A DNA stretch of 64,000 bases from Microcella daejeonensis (GCF_026625045.1 NZ_CP113089.1:2656090-2720089); one strand, 5' to 3'. Counted from the first letter of the stretch, positions 45,271 through 54,159 are shown. Program-made: numbers and translations. Notes: generated by a model from the letters alone, not told the origin.

Positions 45271-46581
45271 TCAGTTGCCTCGCTCTCGGTGGTCGAGCCG
45301 CGCCGCCACCGCGTCGATGCGGCGCTGCAGGAACCGGCGCTCGGCGTCGGAGGGCGCGAGCTCGAGCGCGCGGCGGTAGTGCGGCAGGGCATCCCCGATG
45401 CTGCCTCGGCGGCGCAGCAGGTCGGCGCGCGTCGCGTGCAGCAGGTGGTACTCGGCGAGGCGGGCGTCGAGCGCGTCGAGGAGCGCGAGCCCCGCATCCG
45501 GCCCCTGCGAGAGCGCGACGGCGATCGCCCGGTTGAGGTCGATGACGGGCGAGGGGGCGACGCGGCCGAGCTCGGCGTAGAGCTCGGCGATGCGCGCGAA
45601 ATCTGTTGCGGCAGCCGTCGGAGCGGTGGCGTGCTCGGCGGCGATCCGGGCCTGCAGCAGGAAGGGGCCCGGGGCGGCGGTGAGGGGCTCGAGGGCGCGC
45701 TCGGCTGCCGCGAGCATCCCGATGCCCTCGGCGATCGCGGCGGCGTCCCACCGCGCGCGGTCCTGATCCTCGAGCAGCACCAGGTCGCCGGCGCCGTCGA
45801 GGCGGGTCGCCGCGCGCGAGTGCTGGAAGAGCTCGAGCGCGAGCAGGGCGAGCACCTCGGGCCAGCCCGGCATGAGCGTCGCGATGAGCCGGGTGAGGCG
45901 GATCGCCTCCTCGGCGAGGGCGGGCCGCACGAGGTCGGTGCCGCTTCCGGAGGAGTAGCCCTCGGTGAAGAGCAGGTAGAGCACGGCGAGCACTCCGGCG
46001 GTGCGCTCCGGCAGCAGGTGCGCCGGCGGCACGCGATACGGGATGCCCGCCCCGCGGATCCTCGCCCGCGCCCGCACCAGCCGCTTCTGCATCGACGCCT
46101 CGCTCACGAGGAACACGTGCGCGGTCTCGGCGACGCTCAACCCCAGCACGGTTCGGAGCGTGAGGGCCACGCGCGACTTCAGCGCGAGGGCGGGGTGGCA
46201 GCAGGTGAAGATCAGGCGCAGGCGGTCGTCGTCGATCGCGTCGGTCGGCATCGTCGGCTCCTCCTCCCCCTGGCTCTCAAGCTCGGCCTCGACCGCGTGC
46301 CGGGGCGCGGCGCGACGGTCGGCGTCGGCCTTCCGGATCGCATCGACCGCGAGGTTCCGCGCCACGGTCGAGAGCCACGCACCGGGATTGTCGGGGATGC
46401 CCCGCTCGGGCCAGACGGCGAGGGCTCGGGCGAGGGCGTCCTGCACGCAGTCCTCGGCGAGATCCCAGTCTCCGGTGAGGCGGATGAGCGTGGAGACCAC
46501 GCGCAGGCGCTCGGATGCCGCGACCGAGGCGACGGCTCGGGCCGCCTCGGTCGCGGCGTCACCGGGCGTGAGACCGGTCAT
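45271..46581 (-). CDS. ECF42-group RNA polymerase sigma factor (second copy)
   Basis: 436 residues. Region 2 DWDLAEDCVQDALARALAVWPERGIPDNPGAWLSTVARNLAVD and region 4 LTLRTVLGLSVAETAHVFLVSEASMQKRLVRA are clear, followed by DUF6596 (GVLAVLYLLFTEGYSSGSG) and TPR-like helices to the end. Same architecture as the protein at 17975-19252 but clearly divergent, so a paralogue or independent copy. Downstream of two YciI genes in the same direction (22 bp gap), consistent with one operon and an autoregulated ECF promoter. Confidence 0.9.
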   Translation of the reverse strand: MTGLTPGDAATEAARAVASVAASERLRVVSTLIRLTGDWDLAEDCVQDALARALAVWPERGIPDNPGAWLSTVARNLAVDAIRKADADRRAAPRHAVEAELESQGEEEPTMPTDAIDDDRLRLIFTCCHPALALKSRVALTLRTVLGLSVAETAHVFLVSEASMQKRLVRARARIRGAGIPYRVPPAHLLPERTAGVLAVLYLLFTEGYSSGSGTDLVRPALAEEAIRLTRLIATLMPGWPEVLALLALELFQHSRAATRLDGAGDLVLLEDQDRARWDAAAIAEGIGMLAAAERALEPLTAAPGPFLLQARIAAEHATAPTAAATDFARIAELYAELGRVAPSPVIDLNRAIAVALSQGPDAGLALLDALDARLAEYHLLHATRADLLRRRGSIGDALPHYRRALELAPSDAERRFLQRRIDAVAARLDHRERGN

Positions 46582-46603
46582 CCCGCGCCGTCGGATCGGT
46601 CGC

Positions 46604-46936
46604 TCACTCGAACGGCCACACCGGCCGCACCTCGACGCGGCCGAAGCGGGCCATCGGGTGGGCGGCGGCGATCTCGAGCGCTTCGTCGAGGTCGGCGACG
46701 TCGATGAGGTCGAAGCCGGCGATCCACTCCTTCGACTCGGTGAAGGGGCCGTCGGTGAGGATCGTCCTCCCCTCCCGCACCGTCACGGTCGTCGCGTCGG
46801 AGGGCGGGCGGAGGCGGTTGCCGACGCGCGAGGCTCCGCGGGCGTCGAGATCGGCCGACCACTCCTCGATGTTGTCCTCCTCGGGCACGTAGGTCGGGGC
46901 GTCGGGGTCGCTGACGATGAGCAGCAGGTACTCCAT
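46604..46936 (-). CDS. YciI (DGPF) family protein
   Basis: 110 residues. MEYLLLIVSDPDAP, TVREGRTILTDGPFTESKEWIAGFDLIDVADLDEALEIAAAHP and an RVEVRPVWPFE end: the complete DGPF signature. One of two adjacent YciI genes before the sigma factor; 15 bp separates them. The RBS gaaggaga is close to the ATG. Role of these partners in ECF42 signalling is not established. Confidence 0.88.
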   Translation of the reverse strand: MEYLLLIVSDPDAPTYVPEEDNIEEWSADLDARGASRVGNRLRPPSDATTVTVREGRTILTDGPFTESKEWIAGFDLIDVADLDEALEIAAAHPMARFGRVEVRPVWPFE

Positions 46937-46951
46937 GGTGATCTCCTTCGA

Positions 46952-47308
46952 TCAGTTCGGGTCGGATGCGTGCACGAGGCGGCGCACCTCGACGGGCGAG
47001 TAGCGGGTCTCGGCGAATCGGCCGGCGATCTCGACGGCGCGATCCTGGTCCACGACGTCGACGATGTAGTAGCCGCCGACGTACTCGGTGCCCTCGGTGA
47101 ACGGGCCGCGCGAGACGACCGGAGCGCCCCCGTGATGACCGATGACGGCGACGTTCTCGAGGTCGAGCTCGTTCGTGTCGACGAACTCGCCCGAGCGCAT
47201 CAGCTCGTCGATGACGGCGCCGTGCGCCTGCTCGAGTTCGGCGCTGCGCCCGTCGGCCCAGGCGGCCTCAGCCGATTCGTTCGAGTGGATGAGGATCATG
47301 AAGCGCAT
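46952..47308 (-). CDS. YciI (DGPF) family protein, first gene of the operon
   Basis: 118 residues with MRFMILIHSNESAEAAW, VSRGPFTEGTEYVGGYYIVDVVDQDRAVEIAGRF and RYSPVEVRRLV. The D of the DGPF motif is changed (S-R-G-P-F), so this member diverges at the signature. RBS-like ggcgga lies just upstream of the ATG. Preceded at 47348-47374 by a promoter of the same type as that of the first ECF42 operon. Confidence 0.85.
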   Translation of the reverse strand: MRFMILIHSNESAEAAWADGRSAELEQAHGAVIDELMRSGEFVDTNELDLENVAVIGHHGGAPVVSRGPFTEGTEYVGGYYIVDVVDQDRAVEIAGRFAETRYSPVEVRRLVHASDPN

Positions 47309-47347
47309 GGATGCTCCGCCTTCCGTCGGGGTCGATTACACCAGTAC

Positions 47348-47374
47348 GACGAAGCAGCGGCCGGCGGGAGGACA
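47348..47374 (-). promoter_or_regulatory. ECF-type promoter TGTCCTC-N16-CGTC
   Basis: On the minus strand TGTCCTC (47368-47374) and CGTC (47348-47351) are separated by exactly 16 bp, 40 bp before the first YciI gene. Same spacing and similar elements to the promoter at 17452-17478. Confidence 0.6.
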
Positions 47375-47409
47375 CATGCCGCGGAATCCGCTCACCGCAG
47401 CCGTGCCGG

Positions 47410-48012
47410 CTACAGCCAACCCCGCTCCTCCGCCATCCGCGTCGCCTGCTGCCGGGTCTGCACCCCGAGCTTCGTCAGCACCGACGAGATGTGGTTGCGC
47501 ACGGTGCCCGGCGCGAGCAGCAGCGACCGCGCGATCTGCCCCGTCGTCTGCCCCTGCGCCCCGGCGCGCAGCACGTCGAGCTCGCGATCGGTCAACGGCG
47601 AGCGCTCATCGGTGAGGGCGTCGGCCGCGATCTCGGGGTCGACGTAGCGGGCGCCCGCCGCCACCTTGCGGATGACCGCCGCGACCTCGTCGGCCCCGCG
47701 CGACTTCGGCAGGAACCCGGCGACGCCCGAGGCGAGCGCCCGCCGCAGCACTCCGGGGCGGGCGTGCCGCGTCACGATCACGCAGCGCGTCGCCGTCGTG
47801 CGCTTCAGCCGCTCGGCGACCTCGACGCCGTCGAGGTGCGGCATCTCCAAGTCGAGCAGGCACACGTCGGGCAGCAGCCGTTGCGCTTCTTCCAGCGCCT
47901 CGCGCCCGTCCGCGCACTCGGCGACGACGTCGATGTCGTCCTCCAGGCGCAGCAGGGCCGCGAGGGCCGATCGGATCATCCCCTCGTCGTCGGCTAGCAG
48001 CACCCGGATCAC
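47410..48012 (-). CDS. NarL-family response regulator (TCS 3)
   Basis: 200 residues. Receiver with LADDEGMIRSALAAL and phospho-acceptor Asp54 in CLLDLEMP; FLPKSRGADEVA near the conserved Lys; LuxR-type HTH with LTDRELDVLRAGAQGQTTGQIARSLLLAPGTVRNHISSVLTKLGV. Overlaps the stop of the histidine kinase by four bases. The divergent gene beyond the kinase encodes a small multidrug-export protein, the probable target. Confidence 0.9.
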   Translation of the reverse strand: MIRVLLADDEGMIRSALAALLRLEDDIDVVAECADGREALEEAQRLLPDVCLLDLEMPHLDGVEVAERLKRTTATRCVIVTRHARPGVLRRALASGVAGFLPKSRGADEVAAVIRKVAAGARYVDPEIAADALTDERSPLTDRELDVLRAGAQGQTTGQIARSLLLAPGTVRNHISSVLTKLGVQTRQQATRMAEERGWL

Positions 48013-49232
48013 GACGCGACCCCCGGCACGGTCATCGTCACCGAGAACTCACCCGTGTCGCGCGTCACCTCGAGCGTGCCCCCGGCGTCCTCCGCCCGAC
48101 GCTGCAGGCCCTCCAGGCCCGCTCCCCCGCCGTCGTGATGATCGACGGGATGCCCGCCCGCATCATTCGCGATGCGATACCGCCACGACCCGCCCTCGCG
48201 GGTCAGCGACAGCCGAGCCCACTCGCCGCCGCCGTGCCGCAGCACGTTCGTCGTCGTCTCCCGCACGACCGGGCCGAGAACATCGGCCGGCGCCGCGTCG
48301 CAGTCGCCATCTACCTCGACGGTCGCATCCGTGCCCGCCGCCCGCAGCAGGTCGACGGCGTTCGCCAGCTCGTCGCGCAGCGACGTCGACCGGAACCGCA
48401 GCGCCAGATCCCGCGTGCCCTGCCGCGCATCGTCGACGCTGCCCCGCGCCGCGCGCAGCTGCTCCAGCGCCGCCGAGGGGTCGCGCTCCATCAGCCGCTC
48501 CGCGAGCTCCAGCTGCAGCGCGATCACCTGCAGGTGATGCCCCTGCAGGTCGTGCACGTCGGTCGCGACGCGCAACCTCTCCTGCGTGGCCGCCAGACGC
48601 GCCTCGGAGAGCCTCGCGCGATCGAGGGTCACGAGCACATCCCACCACCACAGCGAGAGCACGGTCGCCGCCGGGATCACCACCGAGTACCCGATGAGCA
48701 GCGTCGGCAGGCCCTCGAACCCGTTCTGCACGTCGAAGGCGAGGCGGGCATCCAGCGCGCTCACGCCCACCAGCAGCAGCGTCGCCGCCGCCGTCACCCG
48801 CCACCGCACGCCCGGCGGCCAGGTGAGCAGCATCGCCGACTGCACGAGCGGCATGACCGCGATGAGCCAGAGGCCCGACAGTATGCCCGCCAGCACTCCC
48901 ACGGCGACCGCCACCAGAAGCGGCACGAGCCACCGCGCACGCCGCACGACACCGTGGTCGCTGCGGCGATCGCGGTAGTCGAGCAGCAGCACGAAGGTCG
49001 ACGCCCACCAGAGAAGACCGGCGATGAACACCGGCAGGTAGGTCGCCCGCGGCAGGCCGAGGCCGACCATCGCCTCCAACCAGAGGGGCACCACCACGCC
49101 CTCGATGAACAGGATGCCGGCGACGGTGTACCACCAGGTCGCCGTGATGCTGCGGGTGACGCTCACGGCCGTCGTCTCGCTGCTCGAACCGCCGGTCGAG
49201 GGGCCCGTTCCAGACGCGGATTGGCTGATCAC
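48009..49232 (-). CDS. DesK/NarL-type sensor histidine kinase (TCS 3)
   Basis: 407 residues. Five or six hydrophobic segments at about 33-51, 63-84, 101-128, 143-160, 176-200; HisKA_3 with His227 in ATDVHDLQGHHLQV; HATPase domain with ETTTNVLRHGGG and GLEGLQRRAEDAGG. GTG start supported by TAGGCT with a 6-nt gap (leaderless). The N-terminal 30 residues are Ser/Thr/Gly-rich. The operator-like palindrome at 49251-49262 lies just upstream of its -10. Confidence 0.87.
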   Translation of the reverse strand: MISQSASGTGPSTGGSSSETTAVSVTRSITATWWYTVAGILFIEGVVVPLWLEAMVGLGLPRATYLPVFIAGLLWWASTFVLLLDYRDRRSDHGVVRRARWLVPLLVAVAVGVLAGILSGLWLIAVMPLVQSAMLLTWPPGVRWRVTAAATLLLVGVSALDARLAFDVQNGFEGLPTLLIGYSVVIPAATVLSLWWWDVLVTLDRARLSEARLAATQERLRVATDVHDLQGHHLQVIALQLELAERLMERDPSAALEQLRAARGSVDDARQGTRDLALRFRSTSLRDELANAVDLLRAAGTDATVEVDGDCDAAPADVLGPVVRETTTNVLRHGGGEWARLSLTREGGSWRYRIANDAGGHPVDHHDGGGAGLEGLQRRAEDAGGTLEVTRDTGEFSVTMTVPGVAS

Positions 49233-49250
49233 GGCGCCAGCCTAGACGCA

Positions 49251-49262
49251 TGACAAATGTCA
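49251..49262. promoter_or_regulatory. palindrome TGACA-AA-TGTCA
   Basis: A perfect 5-2-5 inverted repeat lies 6 bp upstream of the TCS 3 -10 and between the kinase gene and the divergent exporter gene. It resembles sites of LiaR/DesR-like regulators and is a plausible response-regulator operator. Confidence 0.45.
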
Positions 49263-49390
49263 CCCAGCGGGGGCGCGTAACGCCCGGAAAGCGGTGACGG
49301 AGCGACACTTACCGCCCCTGTCGCCCGCCGATGAAATGGAGGCACGAACGAAGAACCGCCGGAACTCCGGCCGACGAAAAGGAGAGAACC

Positions 49391-49960
49391 ATGACCGCCT
49401 TCGACTTCTACCAGGACCTCATGGGTCAGGTGCCCGAGCTGGTGCAGCCCCTCGTCGTCGCCCTCGCCGGCGCCGTGCCCTTCATCGAAGGTGAGGGCGG
49501 CGCGACCATCGGAATCCTCGGCGGCATCAACCCCGTCGTGGCCGGCATCGCCGCCGCAGTCGGCAACTTCCTCGCCGTCGCCGTCATCGTGCTCCTCACC
49601 TCCGGAGCCCGGCAGGCCGTCGTCACCCGCACCCGGGCGCGCGCCACGGCGACCGTCGGCGGGGGTTCGGGCGCCTCGCTGAACGAGTCGCAGGTCACGG
49701 ACGGCACCGCGGTCTCGGCGAACGACGGCAGCGCGAAGGCCAAGCGCCGCGCCAAGTTCGAGCGGGCCTTCGAGCGCTACGGCGTTCCCGGGGTGAGCCT
49801 GCTCGGCCCGCTCCTGCTGCCCACCCACTTCACCGCGTCGCTGCTCACCGCCTCCGGCGTGCGCAAGAGCCTCGTGCTCGTGTGGCAGGCCGCCGCGATC
49901 ATCCTCTGGACGACCCTATTCACGGTGATCTCCACGGGTCTCGTCGGAGTGGTCGGCTGA
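49391..49960 (+). CDS. small multidrug-export family protein
   Basis: 189 residues of the PF06695 type. LVQPLVVALAGAVPFIEGEGGATIGILGGINPVVAGIAAAVGNF carries the conserved E-G-E/G residues of the family; VSLLGPLLLPTHFTASLLTASGV and a C-terminal helix complete four to five membrane segments. An insertion of Ser/Thr/Gly-rich residues (~75-110) sits in the central loop. RBS aaaaggagaga. Divergent from TCS 3. Actual export substrates for this family are not established. Confidence 0.78.
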   Translation: MTAFDFYQDLMGQVPELVQPLVVALAGAVPFIEGEGGATIGILGGINPVVAGIAAAVGNFLAVAVIVLLTSGARQAVVTRTRARATATVGGGSGASLNESQVTDGTAVSANDGSAKAKRRAKFERAFERYGVPGVSLLGPLLLPTHFTASLLTASGVRKSLVLVWQAAAIILWTTLFTVISTGLVGVVG

Positions 49961-50553
49961 GCGAGATGACCGGGCGCGAGCCTGGATGCACGTGGCCTGG
50001 CCCCGCGGAGTCGAGAGACTTCACGGGGCCAGAGTCGTTTCCGGCGCGAACGCCTCTACCAAGAGCTGTGCTGATCAGGATGCTGATGCCCGCGTCAGCG
50101 GGGTCGCCAGAGATGGCTGCACGACTCGGTCGGTGACTCGATCCATTGCCACGCGCCCGCTCACTCAAGCGTTGCGTTACTTACCAGGCATCAGGCATGC
50201 TGACGTCGTCGTAAGTCCCATCAGGGCATTCCACAGGGCCGGAGCTCTACAGCAGCTGGTTCAGATGTGGTCGGTTATCAAGCCGGAGCGCGTCGTTTCC
50301 TCTAACGAAGGGAGCGGCGATGCCCGCTTGCAGAAAAGTTCCGTACTCGACACCGGCCGCCGCACTCCGCGCTCTCCGGCGCATACGTCTCGCACGACCC
50401 GAGCGCGGGGAGATCGCCGTTCATCCCTGTCGCTCATGCCGGAGTTTTCATCTCACTTCCGAAGCCCGCTCGGCGCGCAACCGATGGACGACCTGACGCG
50501 CCAGTGACCGAATGTCTCCAAGAATGGCGACACGAACTTCGGCCGAGCCATAG
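49961..50553. other. gene-poor stretch at the left edge of the accessory block
   Basis: 593 bp holding one terminator (49997-50032) and no convincing gene. A 173-codon frame on the + strand starting 49986 has no RBS, no promoter element and runs through the terminator; I treat it as chance. Base composition falls toward the right, so this may be the junction with acquired DNA. I saw no copy of the tRNA-Pro 3' end here. Confidence 0.5.
49997..50032 (+). terminator. terminator of the export gene
   Basis: ctggccccg (49997-50005) pairs with cggggccag (50024-50032), with an inner agtc/gact pairing around gaga. It lies 37 bp after the stop of the export gene. Confidence 0.75.
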
Positions 50554-51966
50554 TCACGCGCTGTGGACAGACGCGGCCTGCACTAGCTCGCTTGCCTTGA
50601 ACTCGGCAGCCTCGGGGTCGAGCACGTACTCGAGGATCTCGACCGACTCCTCCTTGAGAGCTTCGAGAACAGCCCCCGGGGTGACCTTGAAGTATTCGCG
50701 CCGGAGGTTGACCTTGTTGATCCGGTAGTCCGCGAATCGTCGATGAAGCATCGCCTCAATCCCGATCGCGTCGTCGGCGAAGAAGAGAGCATGAACGTCG
50801 AAACGGAATGGCACGGATGCATCTCCAAGTTCATTAACTCGGTCCATCGGCTCGAGCCGCCGTGTCATCCCGATCTTCACGACGTCGCCACCGAACGATC
50901 CAACGTTCGAGATCACGTAGACGTATCCGGCGCGGATGTTGGCAGCACGGTAGTCAACGTCATCGATCGCCTTGTCAACGTCGAGCAGACGTTCGCGAAC
51001 GCGCTGAGCGCCGTCAAGGTCTCCCTTGGCCTCAAGAGCCGCGAGTGTCGACAGATAGTGCGCCTTCTCCTTCTCCAGCTTCTCCTTCTGCCGCTGCAGT
51101 TCCTGCTCTGCCTTCCGCTGCTCACGCAACTCCTCGCGGTGAGCACGATCCAGTTCCTTCTCACGTTGCAAGGCCTGTAGGTGCTGAGCCGCGAGGGCCA
51201 ACTCCTTCATACGTAGCTGGTGAAAGTGAGGCGTGATCTTCAGATCGATCATCGTGCCCTGGCGCGCGATCTGATCGACGACCGTGTTGAGCCGCTTAGT
51301 CGCAGTCGCGAGATTCCCTGCCTTCACGGTCTTGACGCAGTTCTCTGCTTCAGCGTTGTAGGCGCGAAGTAAGAGGTTCGACATGTCAGCCACGAACTTC
51401 TTTCCCTTAGGTGCTGACCCATTGAAGGTGAAGGCACTCGTGGCTTGTGTCGCACGCTTTGACCTGACGATGTCCTTGATCTGCGAGCGAAGTGCCTCCA
51501 ATTCAGCGCCGAGAAGCGTCGACGACTCTGCCGGGTGCTCATAGTCAAAGAGTCCGAACGATTGGAGCTCGACGATTGATCGCGAACTCAGAACGTCTTG
51601 CCTGATCGCGGCATGCTCCCGCTCCGCCTCTGCGATTTCTGCCTGCAACAGGTGCAGTCGATTCCTCGAATCAGAGACTTCCTTAGTGATCTTCTCCTTG
51701 AGCAGGTCTAGCTCTGCGATGTCAGCCAGACCGTGCGAGTCGATGAGCGCCTGAAGCCGATCATTCTCCGTCGCGTAAGCGATCGCCGCTTTCTTGCCCC
51801 CGAAGAAGGAGATCTTCGGCGAGCCTTTGGCTGCGGCAGGCGATTGCTGAGGCTCGGTGACGACCTGAGCCTGCTGGTCGGCGAAATGGAGCGTCCACTG
51901 TTGTCCGTCCCACCAGCGCATACGTCCCGAACCGTCGTCGTACCATCCTGCGGCTGCGTTAGACAT
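50554..51966 (-). CDS. DUF2510-DUF4041-T5orf172 (GIY-YIG) protein
   Basis: 470 residues. The first 30 residues (GWYDDGSGRMRWWDGQQWT, 7-25) are a DUF2510 module typical of actinobacterial membrane or phage proteins. DUF4041 with flanking coiled coils spans about 60-345. The C-terminal T5orf172/MUG113 domain begins GYVYVISNVG (347-356), followed by VVKIGMTRRLEPMDRVNEL and LHRRFADYRINKVNLRREYF, the GIY-YIG nuclease pattern. DUF4041 proteins occur in phages and defence loci. Leaderless start (TACGCT, 6-nt gap). Markedly lower GC than the core genes. Confidence 0.8.
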   Translation of the reverse strand: MSNAAAGWYDDGSGRMRWWDGQQWTLHFADQQAQVVTEPQQSPAAAKGSPKISFFGGKKAAIAYATENDRLQALIDSHGLADIAELDLLKEKITKEVSDSRNRLHLLQAEIAEAEREHAAIRQDVLSSRSIVELQSFGLFDYEHPAESSTLLGAELEALRSQIKDIVRSKRATQATSAFTFNGSAPKGKKFVADMSNLLLRAYNAEAENCVKTVKAGNLATATKRLNTVVDQIARQGTMIDLKITPHFHQLRMKELALAAQHLQALQREKELDRAHREELREQRKAEQELQRQKEKLEKEKAHYLSTLAALEAKGDLDGAQRVRERLLDVDKAIDDVDYRAANIRAGYVYVISNVGSFGGDVVKIGMTRRLEPMDRVNELGDASVPFRFDVHALFFADDAIGIEAMLHRRFADYRINKVNLRREYFKVTPGAVLEALKEESVEILEYVLDPEAAEFKASELVQAASVHSA

Positions 51967-52057
51967 GGTCGAAGCGTATTGACTTCTGAGAGGGGCTCGG
52001 AAGTCCCCCTCCGAGGCACAAGCCGTTCCGTTCTCTTCCACTACTACTCTCGGACTC

Positions 52058-52375
52058 ATGACCGATGAGGCCCGCGACGCCCTCCGGGCCTTCGTCGCCG
52101 AACGTGACTGGGACCAGTTCCACACTGCCGAGAACCTCGCCAAGAGCATCGTCATCGAGGCTGGCGAGTTACTCGAGGTCTTCCAGTGGAGCGGCGACGT
52201 CGACGACGCGAGAGTGCGGGAAGAACTCGCCGACGTGCTGACCTACTGCCTGCTGCTCGCCGACAAGATCGGCGCAGACCCCCAGGCGCTCATCCTCGAG
52301 AAGCTCGCCACGACGAGAACCAAGTACCCGGCCGACAAGGCCCGCGGGCGCAGCGACAAATATGACCGGCTTTGA
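52058..52375 (+). CDS. MazG-like nucleotide pyrophosphohydrolase
   Basis: 105 residues of the all-alpha NTP-PPase family. TAENLAKSIVIEAGELLEVFQW and REELADVLTYCLLLADKI give the E-x-x-E ... E-x-x-D metal-binding pattern of MazG/RS21-C6 enzymes; a basic LATTRTKYPADKARGRSDKY end is typical. It would hydrolyse dNTPs or alarmones. Its last 14 bases overlap the DUF2075 start, so the two are cotranslated and probably act together. Leaderless start (TACTCT, 7-nt gap). Confidence 0.88.
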   Translation: MTDEARDALRAFVAERDWDQFHTAENLAKSIVIEAGELLEVFQWSGDVDDARVREELADVLTYCLLLADKIGADPQALILEKLATTRTKYPADKARGRSDKYDRL

Positions 52376-54155
52376 GATTCAGCGGGTCCCGTTCGACAAG
52401 ACGGCGGTTCGCAGTTGGACGAAGAGCGACCCGAGGCACCGGAGCTGGCCAGTCGTCTATTTGATCGACGCGGAAGCCCCGAAGAAGCCCTCCTCGGGAT
52501 TCAAGGACGTCTACGTCGGTGAGACGCTGAACGCCGGCGCGCGAGTGCTGCAACACCTCGACTCCCCCGGCAAACAGCATTTGACGCAGGTGCGGGTGGT
52601 GCTGGACGACACCTTCAACAAGTCCGTCTGCCTGGACCTCGAGTCTCACCTCATCCGTCTGCTCGCCGGTGACGGCACCTACCGGGTTCTCAACCGCAAT
52701 GAGGGCATCACGGACTCTGCCTACTACGACCGCGAGGTGTACCGCGAGTCGTTCCGCGAGGTCTTCGACACCCTGCGAGACGAGGGTGTCTTCACCAGAA
52801 GCGTTCCGGAGATCGAGAACAGCGACCTCTTCAAACTGTCGCCCTACAAGGCCCTGACGCAGGATCAGGCGATCGCGGTCGAGGACATCGTGGAGGGACT
52901 GTTCGACGACCTCGCGAAGGGCGTCGGTGAGCTGCTCGTCGTGCAGGGCGAGCCGGGCACGGGAAAGACTGTGGTCGCCGTCTACCTGATGAAGCTGCTC
53001 GCCGATATCGCGGCATCGAAACCCGACGACGAACCGGATGCGGATTCCATTTTCGCCGACTTCTTCACGGACGATCATCGACGCGCACTGCAGGACTTCC
53101 GCGTGGGCCTGGTCGTCCCGCAGCAGTCGCTTCGGGAGAGCATCCGCCGCGTGTTCAAGCGCACGCCGGGCCTGCACCCATCGCAAGTGATGACGGCGTT
53201 CCAGGCGGGTGAGAGCGAGCAGCCGTGGGATCTGCTCATCGTCGACGAGGCTCACCGACTGAATCAGCGAGCCAACCAATCGTCGGGCGGCCAGAACAAG
53301 AAGTTCAAAGACATCACGACCACGCTCTTCGGCGCCGACGACATCACCAAGACGCAGCTCGACTGGATCCGCGCGCGTAGCCGCCACCAGATCCTCATGG
53401 TCGACCCTGAGCAGAGCGTTCGGCCGGCCGATCTGGCACCTGAGATGCTCCGCGAGCTGGTCAGCGCGGCGAAGGACGATCTCCGGCACTACCCGCTCGT
53501 CTCACAGATGCGCGTCCGCGCCGGCGAGGACTACATCGGCTGGATACGCAGCATCCTCCGTCCCGGTCCGCCCGACGTGGATGCTCCGCCGCCTGCACCT
53601 CGGACATTCCAGGACTACGACATGCAGTTCTTCGACGACATCGGCGAGATGCACGATGCGATTCGCGCTCGGGACGCGGAGCATGGCCTTGCTCGCCTCG
53701 TTGCCGGGTATGCCTGGCCGTGGGTGAGCAAGGGCTCGGCCGACGTGCATGACATCGAACTCGATGGCCGACTTCTCCGTTGGAACAGCACCGACACCGA
53801 TTGGATCGCATCGCCCGGTTCTCTGGAGGAAGTCGGTTCGATCCACACGGTCCAGGGATACGACCTGAATTACGCGGGCGTGGTGATCGGTCGAGACCTT
53901 GAGTGGGATCCCAAAGCAGATCGCCTGCTAGTGAATCGAAGGAACTACTTCGATAAAAAGGGCAAGGAGAACAACCCGACGCTCGGCCGCAAGTACAGCG
54001 ATGAGGAACTGCTGCGCTACATCTGCAACGTCTACGCAGTCCTGCTGACACGAGGCATTCGCGGAACCTACGTCTACGTGTGCGATGAAGGCTTGCGCGA
54101 GCGACTTACGGGTCTCCTCCCGGGTAGCTCGGCTCAGGTCAGAGACGGCAACTAG
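52362..54155 (+). CDS. GIY-YIG/DUF2075 P-loop helicase-like protein
   Basis: 597 residues. The N-terminal domain (28-115) has the GIY-YIG pattern: VVYLID, VYVGETLNAGARVLQHL with a conserved Arg, LDLESHLIRLL with the catalytic-type Glu, and NRNEG. The rest is a DUF2075 ATPase: Walker A GEPGTGKT at 196-203, LLIVDEAHRLN at 291-301, ILMVDPEQSV sensor-like strand, and a late SIHTVQGYDLNYAGVVIG motif as in superfamily I helicases. Probably nuclease plus translocase. Overlaps the MazG gene. Pairings of this kind occur in mobile or defence islands. Confidence 0.82.
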   Translation: MTGFEIQRVPFDKTAVRSWTKSDPRHRSWPVVYLIDAEAPKKPSSGFKDVYVGETLNAGARVLQHLDSPGKQHLTQVRVVLDDTFNKSVCLDLESHLIRLLAGDGTYRVLNRNEGITDSAYYDREVYRESFREVFDTLRDEGVFTRSVPEIENSDLFKLSPYKALTQDQAIAVEDIVEGLFDDLAKGVGELLVVQGEPGTGKTVVAVYLMKLLADIAASKPDDEPDADSIFADFFTDDHRRALQDFRVGLVVPQQSLRESIRRVFKRTPGLHPSQVMTAFQAGESEQPWDLLIVDEAHRLNQRANQSSGGQNKKFKDITTTLFGADDITKTQLDWIRARSRHQILMVDPEQSVRPADLAPEMLRELVSAAKDDLRHYPLVSQMRVRAGEDYIGWIRSILRPGPPDVDAPPPAPRTFQDYDMQFFDDIGEMHDAIRARDAEHGLARLVAGYAWPWVSKGSADVHDIELDGRLLRWNSTDTDWIASPGSLEEVGSIHTVQGYDLNYAGVVIGRDLEWDPKADRLLVNRRNYFDKKGKENNPTLGRKYSDEELLRYICNVYAVLLTRGIRGTYVYVCDEGLRERLTGLLPGSSAQVRDGN

Positions 54156-54159
54156 CCTG

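Noticed and set aside
49986..50507. 173-codon + strand frame in the gap before the accessory block
   Set aside because: No promoter element or RBS, passes through a terminator, Arg/Ser-rich with no fold; possible gene debris only.
49961..50553. Possible copy of the tRNA-Pro 3' end as att site at the island's left edge
   Set aside because: Read through by eye on both strands and no match to the T-arm or acceptor sequence was found; needs a computed search.
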